The notes beneath the pieces were generated by a model, which was not told the origin of the DNA, did not search any database, and saw nothing but the letters and a program-made list of their open reading frames with translations. The position numbers and the translations under genes are program-made. A stretch of DNA of 64,000 nucleotides. Source: Glandiceps talaboti (taxonomy: Eukaryota; Hemichordata; Enteropneusta; Spengelidae). This document shows, one piece after another, positions 12,223 through 25,530 of the stretch; within the stretch, counting starts at the first letter, position 1; each line of letters starts with the position of its first letter. The stretch covers positions 10,707,822-10,771,821 of the forward strand of contig NC_135570.1 of the NCBI RefSeq assembly GCF_964340395.1, in the 5' to 3' direction.

Positions 12223-13289
12223 TAAAGTAACTTAAGAACTCGCAAGTAGATATTGCAGTATTTGGACCAAGTTTACAAATAAATTTCACATATATTTTAT
12301 CGCAACATCATAAACTAAAAAAAAAACACTTGAGTTTAAAACTACACTTTTTTAACTTTTGAGTCAACAAATTATTGTGGATACACAAACTTAACCTGAC
12401 AATTTTTTTTCACTTTTGAGTACATAAATTGTGAAATTTTCAAAACAATTACTCTTTACATGACCCTAATCATGCTTGGTAAAAAAACAAACTTGACTTT
12501 CTGATTATTTCATTTTTAAGTTAAAAAATTACAAAATTTCCTTTCAAAACTAGCATGTTAATCTTGCAAGGTATAAAACCAAACTTGATGTTTTTTTTCA
12601 CTTTCGAGTAAAAAATTACGAAATTTCCTTTCAAAACTAGCATGCTCTTCATGCAATTCTAGTCAGTTAATAGAGAGTGAAATCAAAATAACTCTCATCT
12701 CCTCTGATGAGAGCAACTCAGCACGATGGTCACACAGATAACTGGTGAATATATACAAATAGAGACCTAATTTCAGCTTTCGAAGTACATGCTAAACGAT
12801 GATTATTGCAATTAATACATCGTCATGGCGATTCAGTAGAGTTGTTTGCTAATCAGCGATGACTGTTAAACAAATCGACATGACAAAGTGCATGCAGATC
12901 AAAATGGCAAATCACTGTTCCATTCAATTTATGTCAGAAATTCTGAATACACAGATGTATGACAATTAACCTGTAACTATACAAATCTGTAAACATCATC
13001 ATTTTTTCATGTAAAGTCACATTATTGTACTTTTGAATATTATCAACAATCACAACACACAGTGCAGTTTACTTTGGAACAATAAATTATGTGATGTGGT
13101 TCAATTTTTTTCTGAAAATAATGACGTTCAATTTTTTTCTGAAAATAATGACTTCTTTAAAAAGTGACCTTAGTATGTTGTCAAAATAGTATAATTAGAT
13201 ATTATTCCCCAATATATATTAGTAATTACTTCACTCAGCCAAAGAAAATATGAGTGACCTAAGGAGCTTTGTTACTACAAGTCACTAGT

Positions 13290-13775
13290 TCCAGCCATTC
13301 ACACAATTATACAATAAGTTTTAGTTCATGCCATTCACACAAATATGCAATAGGTTTTAGTTCCAGCCATTCACACAAATATACAATAGGTTTTAGTTCC
13401 TGCCATTCACACAAATATGCAATAGGTTTTAGTTCCAGCCATTCACACAAATATACAATAAGTTTTAGTTCCAGCCATTCATACAGAAGTTATTGCCATT
13501 CATTCAATCGTTCATACCATTCATACAATAGTTCCTGCCATTCATACAGTAGTTCCTGCCATTCATACAGTAGTTCCCACCATTCATACAGTAATTCCCG
13601 CCATTCATAGTTATTCCCACCATTCACATACAGTAGTTCCCACCATTCATAGTTATTCCCACCACTCATACAGTAGTTCCCGCCATTCATACAGTAGTTC
13701 CCACCATTCATACAGTAGTTCCCACCATTCATACAGTACTTCTCGCCATTCATACAGTAATTTCCACCATTCTAA
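13290..13775 (+). repeat. Two adjoining minisatellites
   Basis: The first (about 13290-13480) has a roughly 34-bp unit with TTTTAGTTCCAGCCATTCAC. The second (about 13485-13775) has a roughly 21-bp unit with CCATTCATACAGTAGTTCCC. The shared CCATTCA core suggests one derived from the other. Confidence 0.85.
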
Positions 13776-14208
13776 AGAGTAGAGTCAGGTAGAGGACAGC
13801 TTCCATATCAGCTGTTATGATTGAAATTGATCAATATTTCATATTTGTGGTATCAATAACACTATATCATATTGTAACTATAAGCTATTATCATTATCAC
13901 TTTGTGTAAAGTAATTAGTTTTTCTTGCAACTTCTGTGACCAATCTTGGCTATGTAAAAGATACAACTTTGCCCCCTAGGTTAGTCATAAAAATCACAAC
14001 CGTCTGTCATTATCTGGGCCAGTAAAACCCATATATGATTTTACCCCTTAGGTTAATCACAAAAACTGCAACCTTGTAGATCACTAAGTCAGCAAACCTA
14101 TATAAAATTTCACCCCTTTGGTTAGCCATAAAACTCAGTGGACATGTGACATGTATGTAACATTCATTTTGTCAACTTAAAAGTTCTGTTTTGAACGAAT
14201 TCCCTTTT

Positions 14209-14660
14209 AAGGCAAAAATAAAAATAAAAATTGTTCACAATAAGACGACTTCAGAAAAATGGGTAGGCAGGTCAGCGTTTTATTTTATTTTTTGAAATAT
14301 TGCTGTTGAGAAATTGCTTAGACCCAAAAACAATATACTCGTTGGTCACAATACTTCTGTGATAGTTTGATGGGGTGTGAAAGACGCAAATGAGGATAAT
14401 TATATTCTGAAATAGACGAACATAATTTGCAAACTGTATTCTATATTTAAATCCGATATATATTTTGAAAAAATTGATCTCTTTGGAATGGGCTTTTAAA
14501 AAAGAATTGACTACAGATACTTTGACAAAAAAATTTACCTGGAAAAAGAAATAAATTTTCATTCTTTGACTGTTTTTTGTATATAAAAGATGTTTAGTGT
14601 CAGCAGCTTAAACTAGGGTCGGTCCGATTACCATAAACACAACATTTTTTATTTGGCCTT
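14209..14660. mobile_element. MITE with AAGGC inverted ends
   Basis: The left end AAGGCAAAAATAAAAATA matches the inverted right end AAGGCCAAATAAAAAATG. The interior holds GGGTAGGCAGGTCAG and ATTGCTTAGACCCAA.AACAA, which recur in a PTPN13 intron at 41740-41860. A minus-strand 96-residue ORF inside is AT-rich and not gene-like. Confidence 0.6.
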
Positions 14661-15129
14661 ATCAATACGCCATAGTACGGTTATCAGAAAGAAAACAGAT
14701 TTTAAGGTTTGACCACTAGGAGCGCTGCTTGCAGACTGTTTTAGTGCCAGAAGTGAGGGCCAAAATAGACGAATATAATTATAGCATAAAGACAATAGAC
14801 ACAAAGTTACCACTTGTTTTCCATGTTGTTCCCACCGTACTACTTTTTTAAGTGACTACCAGAAATCAAAAGATACCTAGCGTAACCACTACTGGAAATG
14901 TCCTGGCTATAATACAGCCGTGAATTATTCGCTGTTCTTGTATATTACCATACGATGACAACATTCTAAACTTCCTTTTATCAAATCTTGTACACCCTCT
15001 TGAGATGCTTACATGCAAAATGATGAACTTCGATAACCGGAATATCGCATATTTTGAATGGATCCCTGTTCCATTACGGTATGTGTTTGTACATGGACCA
15101 ATATTTTGTGATCTAACATCTATAACCAT

Positions 15130-15640
15130 ACCTTTCACAATGTCTTGTACAAGTACATTGTACATCTGTAGCTCTGGATGTATATGCTACGAGGTTCGAC
15201 ACGTCTTCCCTCTCCGCTATGGTTCTTCCGTATTTCAAATAGCAAGACTGCAAACAGATTTCATGCGCACGGATTTTGGGAATACAACCCAATTATACCC
15301 TTGCTAATGACTATAAAAAGTACAGAAAACAACTTTAGATCATTGAATGCAACCTATGTTTTGTCGATTCTGTCATTTCTTGTCTAACGTTCGCTCGAGC
15401 TGCAAAACGTGTAAAAACAGGTAAATGTTTGAGTACATGTACAATATTGAACTAATCTGTTTGCATGACTTACCATTGTCCATTTTGCGGCATAGGCATG
15501 GATGGTTTTTAGTCCGAAAATCCATGTGAATGAAATCTCGCGGTTTGAAATAGGGAAGAACCATAGTGGAGACGGAAGATGTGTCGAACCTTGTCGCACA
15601 TACATCCACAGCTAGTACATCTGTAGACACCTTACATACT
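15130..15640. repeat. Diverged inverted repeat, less AT-rich than its surroundings
   Basis: Two arms of about 110 to 150 bp (about 15160-15290 and 15490-15625) are inverted copies. They share GAGGTTCGACACGTCTTCC and CTATGGTTCTTCC followed by TATTTCAAA. The spacer is about 200 bp. ORFs over the arms are mirror images of each other, not genes. The arms have more CpG than the neighbourhood. This is perhaps a foldback element or an inverted duplication of an exon-like sequence. Confidence 0.55.
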
Positions 15641-15644
15641 CCTA

Positions 15645-17399
15645 CCTTACGATAGATCTACTCTTTTCCTCAAAATGTTGGCGGTTTGTAAACTTTTCAC
15701 AGATTTTTTGTTATATATACATGTATTTACCATTTACACCCTATAACCATACCATCAACATTTTCTCCAAAATATTTGTATTACTGAAAATTTATTTATT
15801 TTTTTTATTTATTTTATATTTTATTGAAGAATGATATTGACATTATATATCTACTGTCGATATACTAAATTTGGATTTATAAATATGACATCAATGAATA
15901 TTTAGATTTGTTTTCAAAAAACTATTTGGCTTTGTGAGTAGAAATTTACATTTATACAATTATTAGTTCCAAACCAGAGTGACTATACAGTTTCAATTCA
16001 GCACCACGATGTTTTCCATGTCTTGCAGAAGGTTTTTTGTTACAAATTACTTTAACACAAAATACAAAAACTGATAGCATGCAAGCATATAAAATGACAA
16101 GTTATCTCACTGTGAAAAGAATCAACACCACTCATACATGTACCTGCTTCAATCGATAGACTTCTTGCACTTTTTTCAGTGATTTCTTTTTTGCAGTCTA
16201 TCCTGAATGTGGTTTCTTGTGTGCGACCGAAAAGTCGATGTAATTTCTAATAAAGAATATATTTTTTTGGAAACTGGGGCTTGCTCTCTTTCATACCAAT
16301 ATCATTCTCCGATGAGACATGGAAAATTCAAATACAAACCTGTTCATTTTTGTCCACAGTGAGATAAAATGTAACACTTCATGTGTGTGTGTTATCAGTA
16401 CCTGTATACTGTTTGTGTAATTCTTTCACAAGATGTAAAAAAAAACTCACGCTGCCTTAGATTGTAACCATGTCATCTTTTTGGTTTGGTCGTATATACC
16501 ACCATAAAACCAAGAGTCAATGTAGATATATTCTTGCATGACAGGCACTCTATACAAAACTGACAAATTTAAACATTTTGAACAATTATTTACATCATTG
16601 TGGGCAACTGTAACTTGTCACCAAATTAAGCATTATTTTCAACAGCTAGTAGTTATAACTGATTTCACAGGTAGAAAAAAACTACTATTTCAGTTATAAT
16701 ATCACAGAGTGACAGATTTCTCAGACAATATCAATCTTTTTTCTTTCATCTTACTATAAGAACACTTTTTGTTTGAGAAATTCACCATAAAATATTGATT
16801 TGATAATAACAACGGAGGAAATATCCAATCACATTTACATTGACAGGAGATTACCCATGACGCTTTTTAATTCCCATGATCATTTTTCTACTCAACTTGC
16901 AGTATTTTCACTATTATATCAGTATTTGATTGACCTTTGACCCAGTCATATTTTATCCACCTTTGACACAGCAGTGTTTGATTGACCATGAATGTCTACT
17001 TTGTAGCCAAGAACATTCGTCCAATCTGCATAATCTGTGTACTCATTTACATAAGGTCATCTACTTTGCATAAAGGTCACCAACTTCACAAATCAGTGTA
17101 CACTGTTATAGGTAACGACACGCATCAAAATAGCCTTGTTTCAAATTTAATTTTTCCTCTTAAATTCCATAAGGATTTCCATAATCCACTAATGGAACTT
17201 GTATTCCATGGGTAAATATCCCTAAACCATAAATTATATACATACTACACAATAACATCAATTTGCCCCAGTGTCCGATACTTTACTTCAAAATGTCAAT
17301 TTTTGGTACATATACTGCCAGTAATCCTAGGCATTTTTCACCATTAGAAAACTTTCCGATTTTACTCTTTGGCAGCTAATTCTCAAAGACTAATTTTTT
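15645..17399. other. Unannotated AT-rich stretch
   Basis: No repeat copy or ORF above noise. TTGACCTTTGAC-like repeats at 16930-16985 are short. Confidence 0.5.
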
Positions 17400-17605
17400 A
17401 CAAATTACCAGACTTGTACATTCTTGTTCATATACAAGAAGGCATTTTTAGTCACTACTTATTTTTACAAATTACCAGACTGGTACATTTTTGTTCATGT
17501 ACAAGAAGGCATTTTTAGTCACTATTTATTTTTACAAATTACCAGACTTGTACATTCTTGTTCATGTACAAGAAGGCATTTTTAGTCACTATTTATTTTT
17601 GCATT
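17400..17605 (+). repeat. 67-bp tandem repeat, three copies
   Basis: The unit starts ACAAATTACCAGACTTGTAC and ends TTTTTAGTCACTATTTATTT. Copies start at 17400, 17467 and 17534 and are nearly identical. The 120-residue plus-strand ORF crossing it is not gene-like. Confidence 0.88.
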
Positions 17606-18010
17606 TGTTTTCCAAAGAAAGAAGCGAAAATAAGTCTTTAGAAAAAAATGTCATGGTTAATAGTATTTACACTCACGTAATGCTAGCAATTGCAATGCAA
17701 AATGATTCCAAATTTGTTACAAAACCATTTGTTTTAGATTTAGAATTTCAACACTTTTTACATGATGTTTTCAAATTTATGTTTATCCATTGTGCTATTA
17801 CCTTTTACACATTTCTATTAAGTGACATTAGTCGGACAGCCTGTAATTATTAAACACAGTAACTGTAGTCACTACAAGTCTAATGACTTCATTAACTGAA
17901 ACAGAAGCACAAATTACAAAGTGTCATGTGAATTTTTTATTAACTGCTGCAATTAAACAAAATTAAGATTGATCAGTGAAAGCACATTGCCCTTCCATTC
18001 AATGTCTTCC

Positions 18011-18013
<3 letters not shown>

Positions 18014-18094
<81 letters not shown>

Positions 18095-18343
18095 TGGTGG
18101 TGGTGGTGGTGGGGGTGCTAAGAATTGCACTCAACCATTTTTTACAGTGAAAGTGCATTGCCCTTCCATTCAATGTCTCCCAACTTCTCAATCAATGGCA
18201 AGTATTTTCATAGCGCTCCTAATTGTGTATGTGTGTATGTATGTATGTGTGTGTGTGTGTATGTGGATGTGTGTGTATGTATGTATGTATGTATGTATGT
18301 ATGTATGTATGTATATGTGTGTATGTGTGTATGTGTAATTGTG

Positions 18344-18417
<74 letters not shown>

Positions 18418-18420
18418 GCG
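18014..18420 (+). repeat. (GT)n and (GTAT)n blocks inside a duplicated segment
   Basis: GT arrays at 18014-18092 and 18347-18412, a GTAT block at 18222-18320, and a third GT/G run at 18546-18576. Each is followed by a near copy of a unit with GTGCATTGCCCTTCCATTCA and ATGTCTCCCAACTT, so the whole 17970-18610 stretch is a decayed triplication of about 300 bp. Confidence 0.85.
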
Positions 18421-18609
18421 GGGGTTGGTGGGGTGCCAAGAATTGAAGAGTTGCACTAAACCATTTTTACAATGAAAGCGCATTGCCCTTCCATTCAATG
18501 TCTCCCAACTTGTCCATCTATGGGAAGTATTTTCAAAGCTACTAATTGTGTGTGTGTGTGTGTGGGGGGGGGGGGGATTGTCTTCTTCGTGCCAAGTATT
18601 CTACTGAAC

Positions 18610-20580
18610 CATTTTTACACGCAATTACACAAAGCTTGTTAGTGCTATTCTTTGGTATACACTTTTTACACGACATATTTTCAAATATAAATATCTGAAA
18701 AAAAGTATTTTCACACTATAATTTGTGACTAGCTATTATTTGGATAGAACTTCTGTACTTTTTACATAACACATTTCAAATTTATATTATTCTGAAAAAG
18801 TATTTCTTTCTCTTATTTATATTAGAATGTATCAAAATATATAAAATCTTTTTTGTAGGATTTTTTTTTAAAATACACTTCACAAACGTGCACAAATATC
18901 ACAGATACAGGGAAAAAGTAAATTCGTCATTCTTGTTGTCAGGTTTTTTTTAAGTACATACACATTTCATTCTGATTTTAGTATTTAAAAAACATATTTC
19001 TAAGATTTTTGGCAAAAATGATCTAAATTCAGATCAGAATCTGTCATGTTGAAACTATCATAAAAAATATAGTCTATTATGTATCTGGTGCAAACTACTA
19101 AAATGTCAGAAATATAGAAACAGGTGCGTGTTTTCACAGACTCTATTAGACTGTTAAACAATCCAAAAACAATGATGTAAATATTACAACCAAAGTCGGT
19201 TAGATTTATTTGACTTTATCGATTGAACACTCAATTATTTGTAAAATGCAAAACTGTGGAAAATTTACACACCCTGCAGCACGGTGCAAAATTCACATCG
19301 TTGTCAACATAAGTGTGCCCTCTAATGATTGTCAAATTTTGTTGTAGGTCAGTATGATAAAAACTGGCATTTCTTATGAGTCACCACATAATGAGATAGG
19401 GGAACACCAAATTTACTAAACATTGTACATTAGTGGTATGTCAAATTGGCTTACAGAACACACTGGTCAACATTTCAGTTCAAAGTAACATTGCAATTTT
19501 TTTTGAAAACAGAACTCTGTATTGGGAGTATGTTTTCATTATCTGAACTATTTTAATTTATTTCCTGTCCATACATTTAATATACTAAATATGTAAAAAA
19601 AAAATGTTATTGGGTTCTATTAAAAAATCAAGTTACATAAACAACTTGGTATGCAACGTACTAGGCAAACCGTCGCATGCAACGCATTGCTTCATAATAT
19701 GAACATAATTGCAGGACCTTGTGATGTCACTAGGTGCGGTGCAAGGAATCCAACGTGCCAGATTTTTTACAATTCGTTGCAAGGCGCTTCTTGAATTTCC
19801 TGGTGAAATGTCCATGTCAACACCTCATGGTGTTGCAAGCAGTAACCTTTGATATGTGCAAAAAGAATGATTAATGTTATTGCCACGAAATCTCCATATT
19901 TTGATTCGAATTTTCTATTTTGGCAAGTGTTTTCTGCAGTATAATTTCGATTTATCACCATGACTACTGCTTATCACTGGTATAATATGAGTGCTTGATC
20001 TTTGGTGAATATCATTTTATTCCTAACTAAATACAAATATTGACATCGGAAAAATCAATATTGCCAGGAATGAACTTTGAATAATATTTAGTTTTACTAT
20101 CCATACATCTACAAGTTTTTCATGTGCATGATAGTAATTTTATAAGTTTTGTTCTAACTTCCTGTCACTAGAAGATTTGACCTTTAAAATTGACCTTGCC
20201 ACCTTTCATGTAGGCATTTGCAACAAAATGGGCTTGCAATTCACCAAGCAATTACTTGCTTCTTCTACAAACTCAAGTCACAGTTACTTGTCTTGTCGCA
20301 TGCAATGAATTGCTCAATGAATTGTCTCATCTAACCTAGCCTTTACATCTTGTTCACAATACTTTCATTCAGATTCTACAAGAAAATGTTTCTATTATTG
20401 AATCCAATAGTAGTCCTGATTCCAATATATTTGTGAAAAAAAGTCCACAAATTTAACTTTTCAAAACCTTAACTTTGTGTTTTTCTACAATCTCTCAATT
20501 TTATCTAACTTATTATTAATTTACCCTTTATAAAGCATACTAGTACATGCATGAAAATGTTTAATTTAAGTAAAAAACAC
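18610..20580. other. Unannotated AT-rich stretch
   Basis: Scattered CGTCGCATGCAA / TTGTCGCATGCAAT words at 19670 and 20295 are the only recurring text. No gene seen. Confidence 0.5.
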
Positions 20581-21050
20581 TTTCAGAGAGACTATTTACT
20601 GACAGGCCATACACTTTCAGAGTGACTATTTACTGACAAGCCATACACTTTCAGAGAGACTATTTACTGACAGGCCTTACACTTTCAGAGACTGTATTTA
20701 CTGACAAGCCATACACTTTCAGAGAGACTATTTACTGACAGGCCATACACTTTCAGAGACTGTATTTACTGACAGGCAATACACTTTCAGAGTGACTATT
20801 TACTGACAGGCTGTATACTTTCAGAGTGACTGTATTTACTGACAGGCCATACACTTTCAGAGACTGTATTTACTGACAGGCCATACACTTTCAGAGTGAC
20901 TATTTACTGACAGGCTGTATACTTTCAGAGTGACTGTATTTACTGACAGGCCATACACTTTCAGAGTGACTATTTACGGACAGGCCGTACACCTTCAGAG
21001 AGACTATATTTACTGACAGGCCATACTTTCAGAATAACTGTGTTTACAGC
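20581..21050 (+). repeat. 34-bp minisatellite, about 14 copies
   Basis: The unit TTTCAGAGAGACTATTTACT then GACAGGCCATACAC. Variants carry AGTGAC or a longer AGACTGTATT. It decays at the right end (TTTCAGAATAACTG). Confidence 0.88.
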
Positions 21051-21674
21051 AAGACTTTGCAGACATCTTAGATATACGTGAATATCTCATTAGTTTCATG
21101 TCGTGATCTCATTTTTAAAACACAGAAAAAGCTTGCTGATGAAGAAATGTAATAGCTCAAGAGCTGCTTGCTTGAGGCAGAATTTAAAGACCCCAGATGT
21201 TGACTATAATCAATATTTCCACCCACTCCTTCCATCATACTACAATTGCATTTGTACATCCTCTAACTTTCATCACTCTATGGTTTCTCTTTATTCTGGT
21301 TCCGAAATTTTACACTTTTTGTTTTATTTTTAGGCCGTTTTATTCTTAAAATAAGTCAAATGGAATACATTGAAGTAGAGTTCAACAGTTCATTCTGTCT
21401 GTAATGGTACAATGAAATGAAAGATTGTGTTGTAGAGATGACTGTAATAGTAATGGAATGGTTGCCAGGTTGTAGGAATGATTTAATAAGTAAAAAAAAA
21501 CAAGTTTATTTCAACAGTATTGTCATGTGAAATCAAAATAACAGTCCAGAATTTCTTTAAGTTTGGGGTCAATCTTTGTCATTTCAAATTTTCATCAAGG
21601 TTCTTGTCAAATTATGGTTTTTACTACATCTCTGTTAAGGTAGCAGGCACATCAGAGACAAATTTCACCAAATG

Positions 21675-22000
21675 GTCTTAAAGCTGTACTAGCTGCAATG
21701 GGAATATGTTTTTGAAACTTTTTTTTTTTTATAGATATAATGACACGGTACTCATAATATCATACACCCTGAACAGTATCGCATCACCTGTGGGTATACA
21801 TTTTTTTGTACACATGATATGGTACAATAAATCCCATCAAATGGACTTTCTTGGACCACACCCTAACATAAGCACACCCTGGTGTTAAAGTGTTATTGTA
21901 CTACTTACTGTACCTCTAATTAACATGTACACAATGTCTAATTATTGATATTTTAACAATTTTCAATAAATGTATTGTTGGTTGTCTAATTGAAAAACAA
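21675..22000 (+). repeat. Family A, uninterrupted copy
   Basis: Runs from AAGCTGTACTAGCTGCAATG through CACCTGTGGGTATACATT and ATGGTACAATAAATCCCATC to TTTCAATAAATGTATTGTTG. Confidence 0.65.
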
Positions 22001-22017
22001 TACAGCAGTGGTGCATG

Positions 22018-22163
22018 ATTGCCTGATGGGTCTTAGCAGACATGATTATTCATTTGATGCACACTAAATATTCATGACTTTATGGGAAGGGAGTAAGCTC
22101 TTAGGAGTCATGAATATCTATGATCGAATGAATATTCATGTCTGCTAACACCCATAATGCAAT
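22018..22163. mobile_element. Small hairpin MITE
   Basis: The arms ATTGCCTGATGGGTCTTAGC and ATTGCATTATGGGTGTTAGC (inverted right end) continue through AGACATGATTATTCATT, giving an imperfect hairpin of about 146 bp. No clear target duplication was found. It sits just downstream of a family A repeat copy. Confidence 0.6.
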
Positions 22164-22589
22164 GGTGTATAACTGAAAGAACGAAAGTGGTGAAAAGAGA
22201 TTGAATTAGGTGTTTCTTGGCAATGGAGCGAAAATTTTACGTGCAATTATGAAATTACTCTCCAGAACCCCCCAGTTTATGAAAATACCTTTATTTCCTG
22301 GAGTGGCATTCCCCTTTAATACCACACAGTTTTTCAAAATTTAGCTTTAGACACTAAATGTATGAGAATTTGTATTGGTTCTCACCTTTCTATATGTGGA
22401 CAAAGTGATAAAACTCTTTTAAAAAGTTAACTTTCAGGATATGTATGTCTTTACTAGATAATTCCCTCTTTGGGGTGAATATTTTTCCAAATACCGAAAA
22501 ACCCACTCAAAACTGCCTATTTATCCCGACATTCTCAGATGCAAGAAAATACCTCTAGATGTATTTCAATGTTTTTTTAAGAGCAATAA

Positions 22590-22745
22590 GTAGGTAAAAC
22601 TTACCCGAGTTCCCCAGTCATTTTACTGAGTTTCCCCACCAAAATTATATGACAATGTATGGGAAATATGCCAGTTTTAATAAATTACTCCTGTCTGTTA
22701 CTGGGGTTCCCACACCTTATAGTAAATACACAGTATTTAGAAACA
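22590..22745 (+). repeat. Interspersed repeat family E, copy 1
   Basis: Landmarks are GAGTTCCCCAGTCATTTTAC, GTATGGGAAA and GTTACTGGGGTTCCCA. A second copy lies at 55175-55330 in a FERM intron. Confidence 0.6.
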
Positions 22746-23523
22746 AATGTAAATTTTACCATACCGACCTCCTCTTTTTCATTGAGATTCTCAAATGTTA
22801 AAACATTTTGATCAAAAATAGTCATTTTCAACATAATTTACACGGCTTTTAGTAATACTAGTAGTGGTACTAACACCACAATAAATATCAATTTATGGAG
22901 ACGTGTACACATTCAACAGAATGGGTTTCATTACAAAATTTTGATTGAATAACAAGCCGACCTCTGACCTAATAACGTATATTTGCAAATAACTAGATTA
23001 TGGTCCGTCATGATTAATGAAATAAACCTAATTACTACATATCCGGAAATGACAAAATGATGTCAAAATATATCAGAATATGATGAAGACTCTGACCCTC
23101 AACAACATAGCCTCCAACAACTCACATGGATCATTAAACTGAGAAACTGCAAGTCAATGTCATTAAAAACAAACCAAGCCCTGGATGGCAACACCCATCA
23201 GATTACTTTTTAGCAACACAATAGTAGTCACCTCCTGTGCAGTATACAACGATTTCTACTAGCCAATCAGATTGCTAGTTGAGTTGTCACTTGCCACTAG
23301 AGGGCATAGTAGCCAATCAAATTGTTGGTAAATTTGTCACCTGTGAGCTGAGAGCCAAGTACAGTCGGGATGCAGGTTGCAGAGAACAAAGTCTGCAAGC
23401 CTTAAAATTCAAATTTGCGCGTGACCCTGCATTATTGTATTTTCAATAAAATAAATAAAATTTAATACTTTTCAAATGATGCCAGACCCCTCCCCATAAA
23501 TGTACGAAGATCACTTATTGAGC

Positions 23524-23915
23524 TAGTCCAGTTACTGAAAACCGTATTCCAATTTTACACTACATTATCTTCATACTATATGTCTAGTCAATCTCGTTAC
23601 GCAAGGCGTTTGGTTCAACCCCATGCTGGGAGAAGCGCAAACAGCACATATCAGTAGTAATCCATCACAAACTGACAGACATGTTTCATGTTTCATGTTT
23701 CAGGACTGATATGAATATGCAAATGTCCAACCGAACTCCACATGCTTCATCTCCAGTGTTTAAACTAAAATCACGTGGGGACGCAACGTCATCACGTTTA
23801 TATGAAAGCTATATTGGGGAGCACATAATTCTGTGCTCCAGTAACGAGATTGACTAGACATAGTATGAAGATAATGTTGTGTAAAATCGGAATACGGTTG
23901 TCAGGAACTAGACTA
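23524..23915. mobile_element. MITE with about 76-bp inverted repeats and 9-bp TSD
   Basis: Terminal repeats begin TAGTCCAGTTACTG on the left and TAGTCTAGTTCCTG on the inverted right. They stay alike through ACCGTATTCC, ATTTTACAC, ATTATCTTCATACTAT and GTCTAGTCAATCTCGTTAC. The duplication TTATTGAGC flanks both ends (23515-23523 and 23916-23924). The 392-bp element has no ORF. It differs in sequence from the CAATCTGATT family but has the same duplication length, again fitting a Mutator-like mover. Confidence 0.88.
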
Positions 23916-25351
23916 TTATTGAGCTTGTATGATATTGTGTGATTATCCCTTCCTCCACCTTTCAATTATTTCTCTCATTCCATTTTCATACATAATTTTT
24001 ACAATAAAAATTACCTCTATATGTGTACTATTTCTTTGTGCAAATCAAAGTATGCAATTACCTTTCTATTTTTTTCCTTTGGAAAATTTGTTTTCTTTGC
24101 TTAATGCATAATAATTCTTTGAATGGTAAATATTACATCTCAATTTTATATATAATAATAAAAAATGAATTTCTCACAAATAAATGGCTGACATGAATAA
24201 CAGTATTAGTTATGTAGTGAACCAAAGAATTAATAGAAAAGCAACACAATGAGTTTTTTTTCTTGCCTTTCATCATAGAAATGAATAAAATATATACCTT
24301 TAAATATAACCATTCACATAATTTCATAAGTCAACATATTTTATTTAGTACATGACTTTTATTTTTAAATTTGTCAAATTTTCATCAATATTTTTTTTTC
24401 ATGTAAATAATACTAAAGTGTAGATTATGATCACTAAGTGACAAACAGCCAGACAAAAGATTTCTCAATTTGTATAGTAACTTAGTTGTATGGAGACAAA
24501 GCCACAGACAGACAGACACTACTGTATTTGCATACGACCTCAGCTAGGGTCAATCCAAAAAGACATCTCCTAGGGGTGCTAATTTGTGAAAGCTATTGTT
24601 GCATTTTCATCCCATTATTCTGCTAATGCACTGAAGCATAATGCATCAGGTATACACACTGTCACTAAAATTGACATCAGTGTTTACAATTTACTACTCA
24701 GGGAACAAAAATACAGACAGTTAAGTGGCACACTTCACAAAATTGGCATTTTCATCTCTGTTCACATGTCTGTCTCTGGAACAGAATATATGTTTTTAAC
24801 ATCACTTTAACTAATGAAAACTTGCTAAACTGTACACATGTACCAGGAGGCTTGCGAGATTATTCAAAATCTCACAAAACTTAGGTATATTTTTAACAGC
24901 AAATTGCCCCTTTTTTTTTTTTTAATGGGAACATATTACGATACTAATGCACGAAGATATCTACAAAACATTGTGACACACACAAAGCAAATGAAAGCAC
25001 TGTAGTAATTTGGTTATCCACTCTTTTGTCGTTGTTGAACACCAGATGGTGATTTTCAACATGTCCCAATCTCATGTCATTAATCATTCTAAGTTGAAAT
25101 ATTGTTTTCAGACAAGTAGGCTATATTGACACCTAATAATCACTACTTAGTTACGTCATTCCACACTGTCAGTTGGAAATTCTATATTTCAGATTTCTAA
25201 TTATTTTAGTACAAATGGTGTGGGTGTCAAGGCTCTATAAAGACAATATTACCAGTTAATTTAATTTGTATAGACTTTCTTTCCTTCTCTCGCGGATTTG
25301 TCTCACTGTTGGTCACTACTTCTGTCTGTTCTCTTGGTCGTCTCTGTTGCT

Positions 25352-25530
<179 letters not shown>

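Noticed and set aside
13269-13753. Open frames of 113 and 87 codons on both strands
   Set aside because: Both are translations of the CCATTCA minisatellites, with no start context or domain.
17491-17853. Plus-strand 120-codon frame
   Set aside because: It starts in a 67-bp tandem repeat, is AT-biased and has no family resemblance.
20581-21050. Regular 34-bp repeats that might suggest a CRISPR array
   Set aside because: Units are contiguous with no unique spacers, and the genome is that of an animal.
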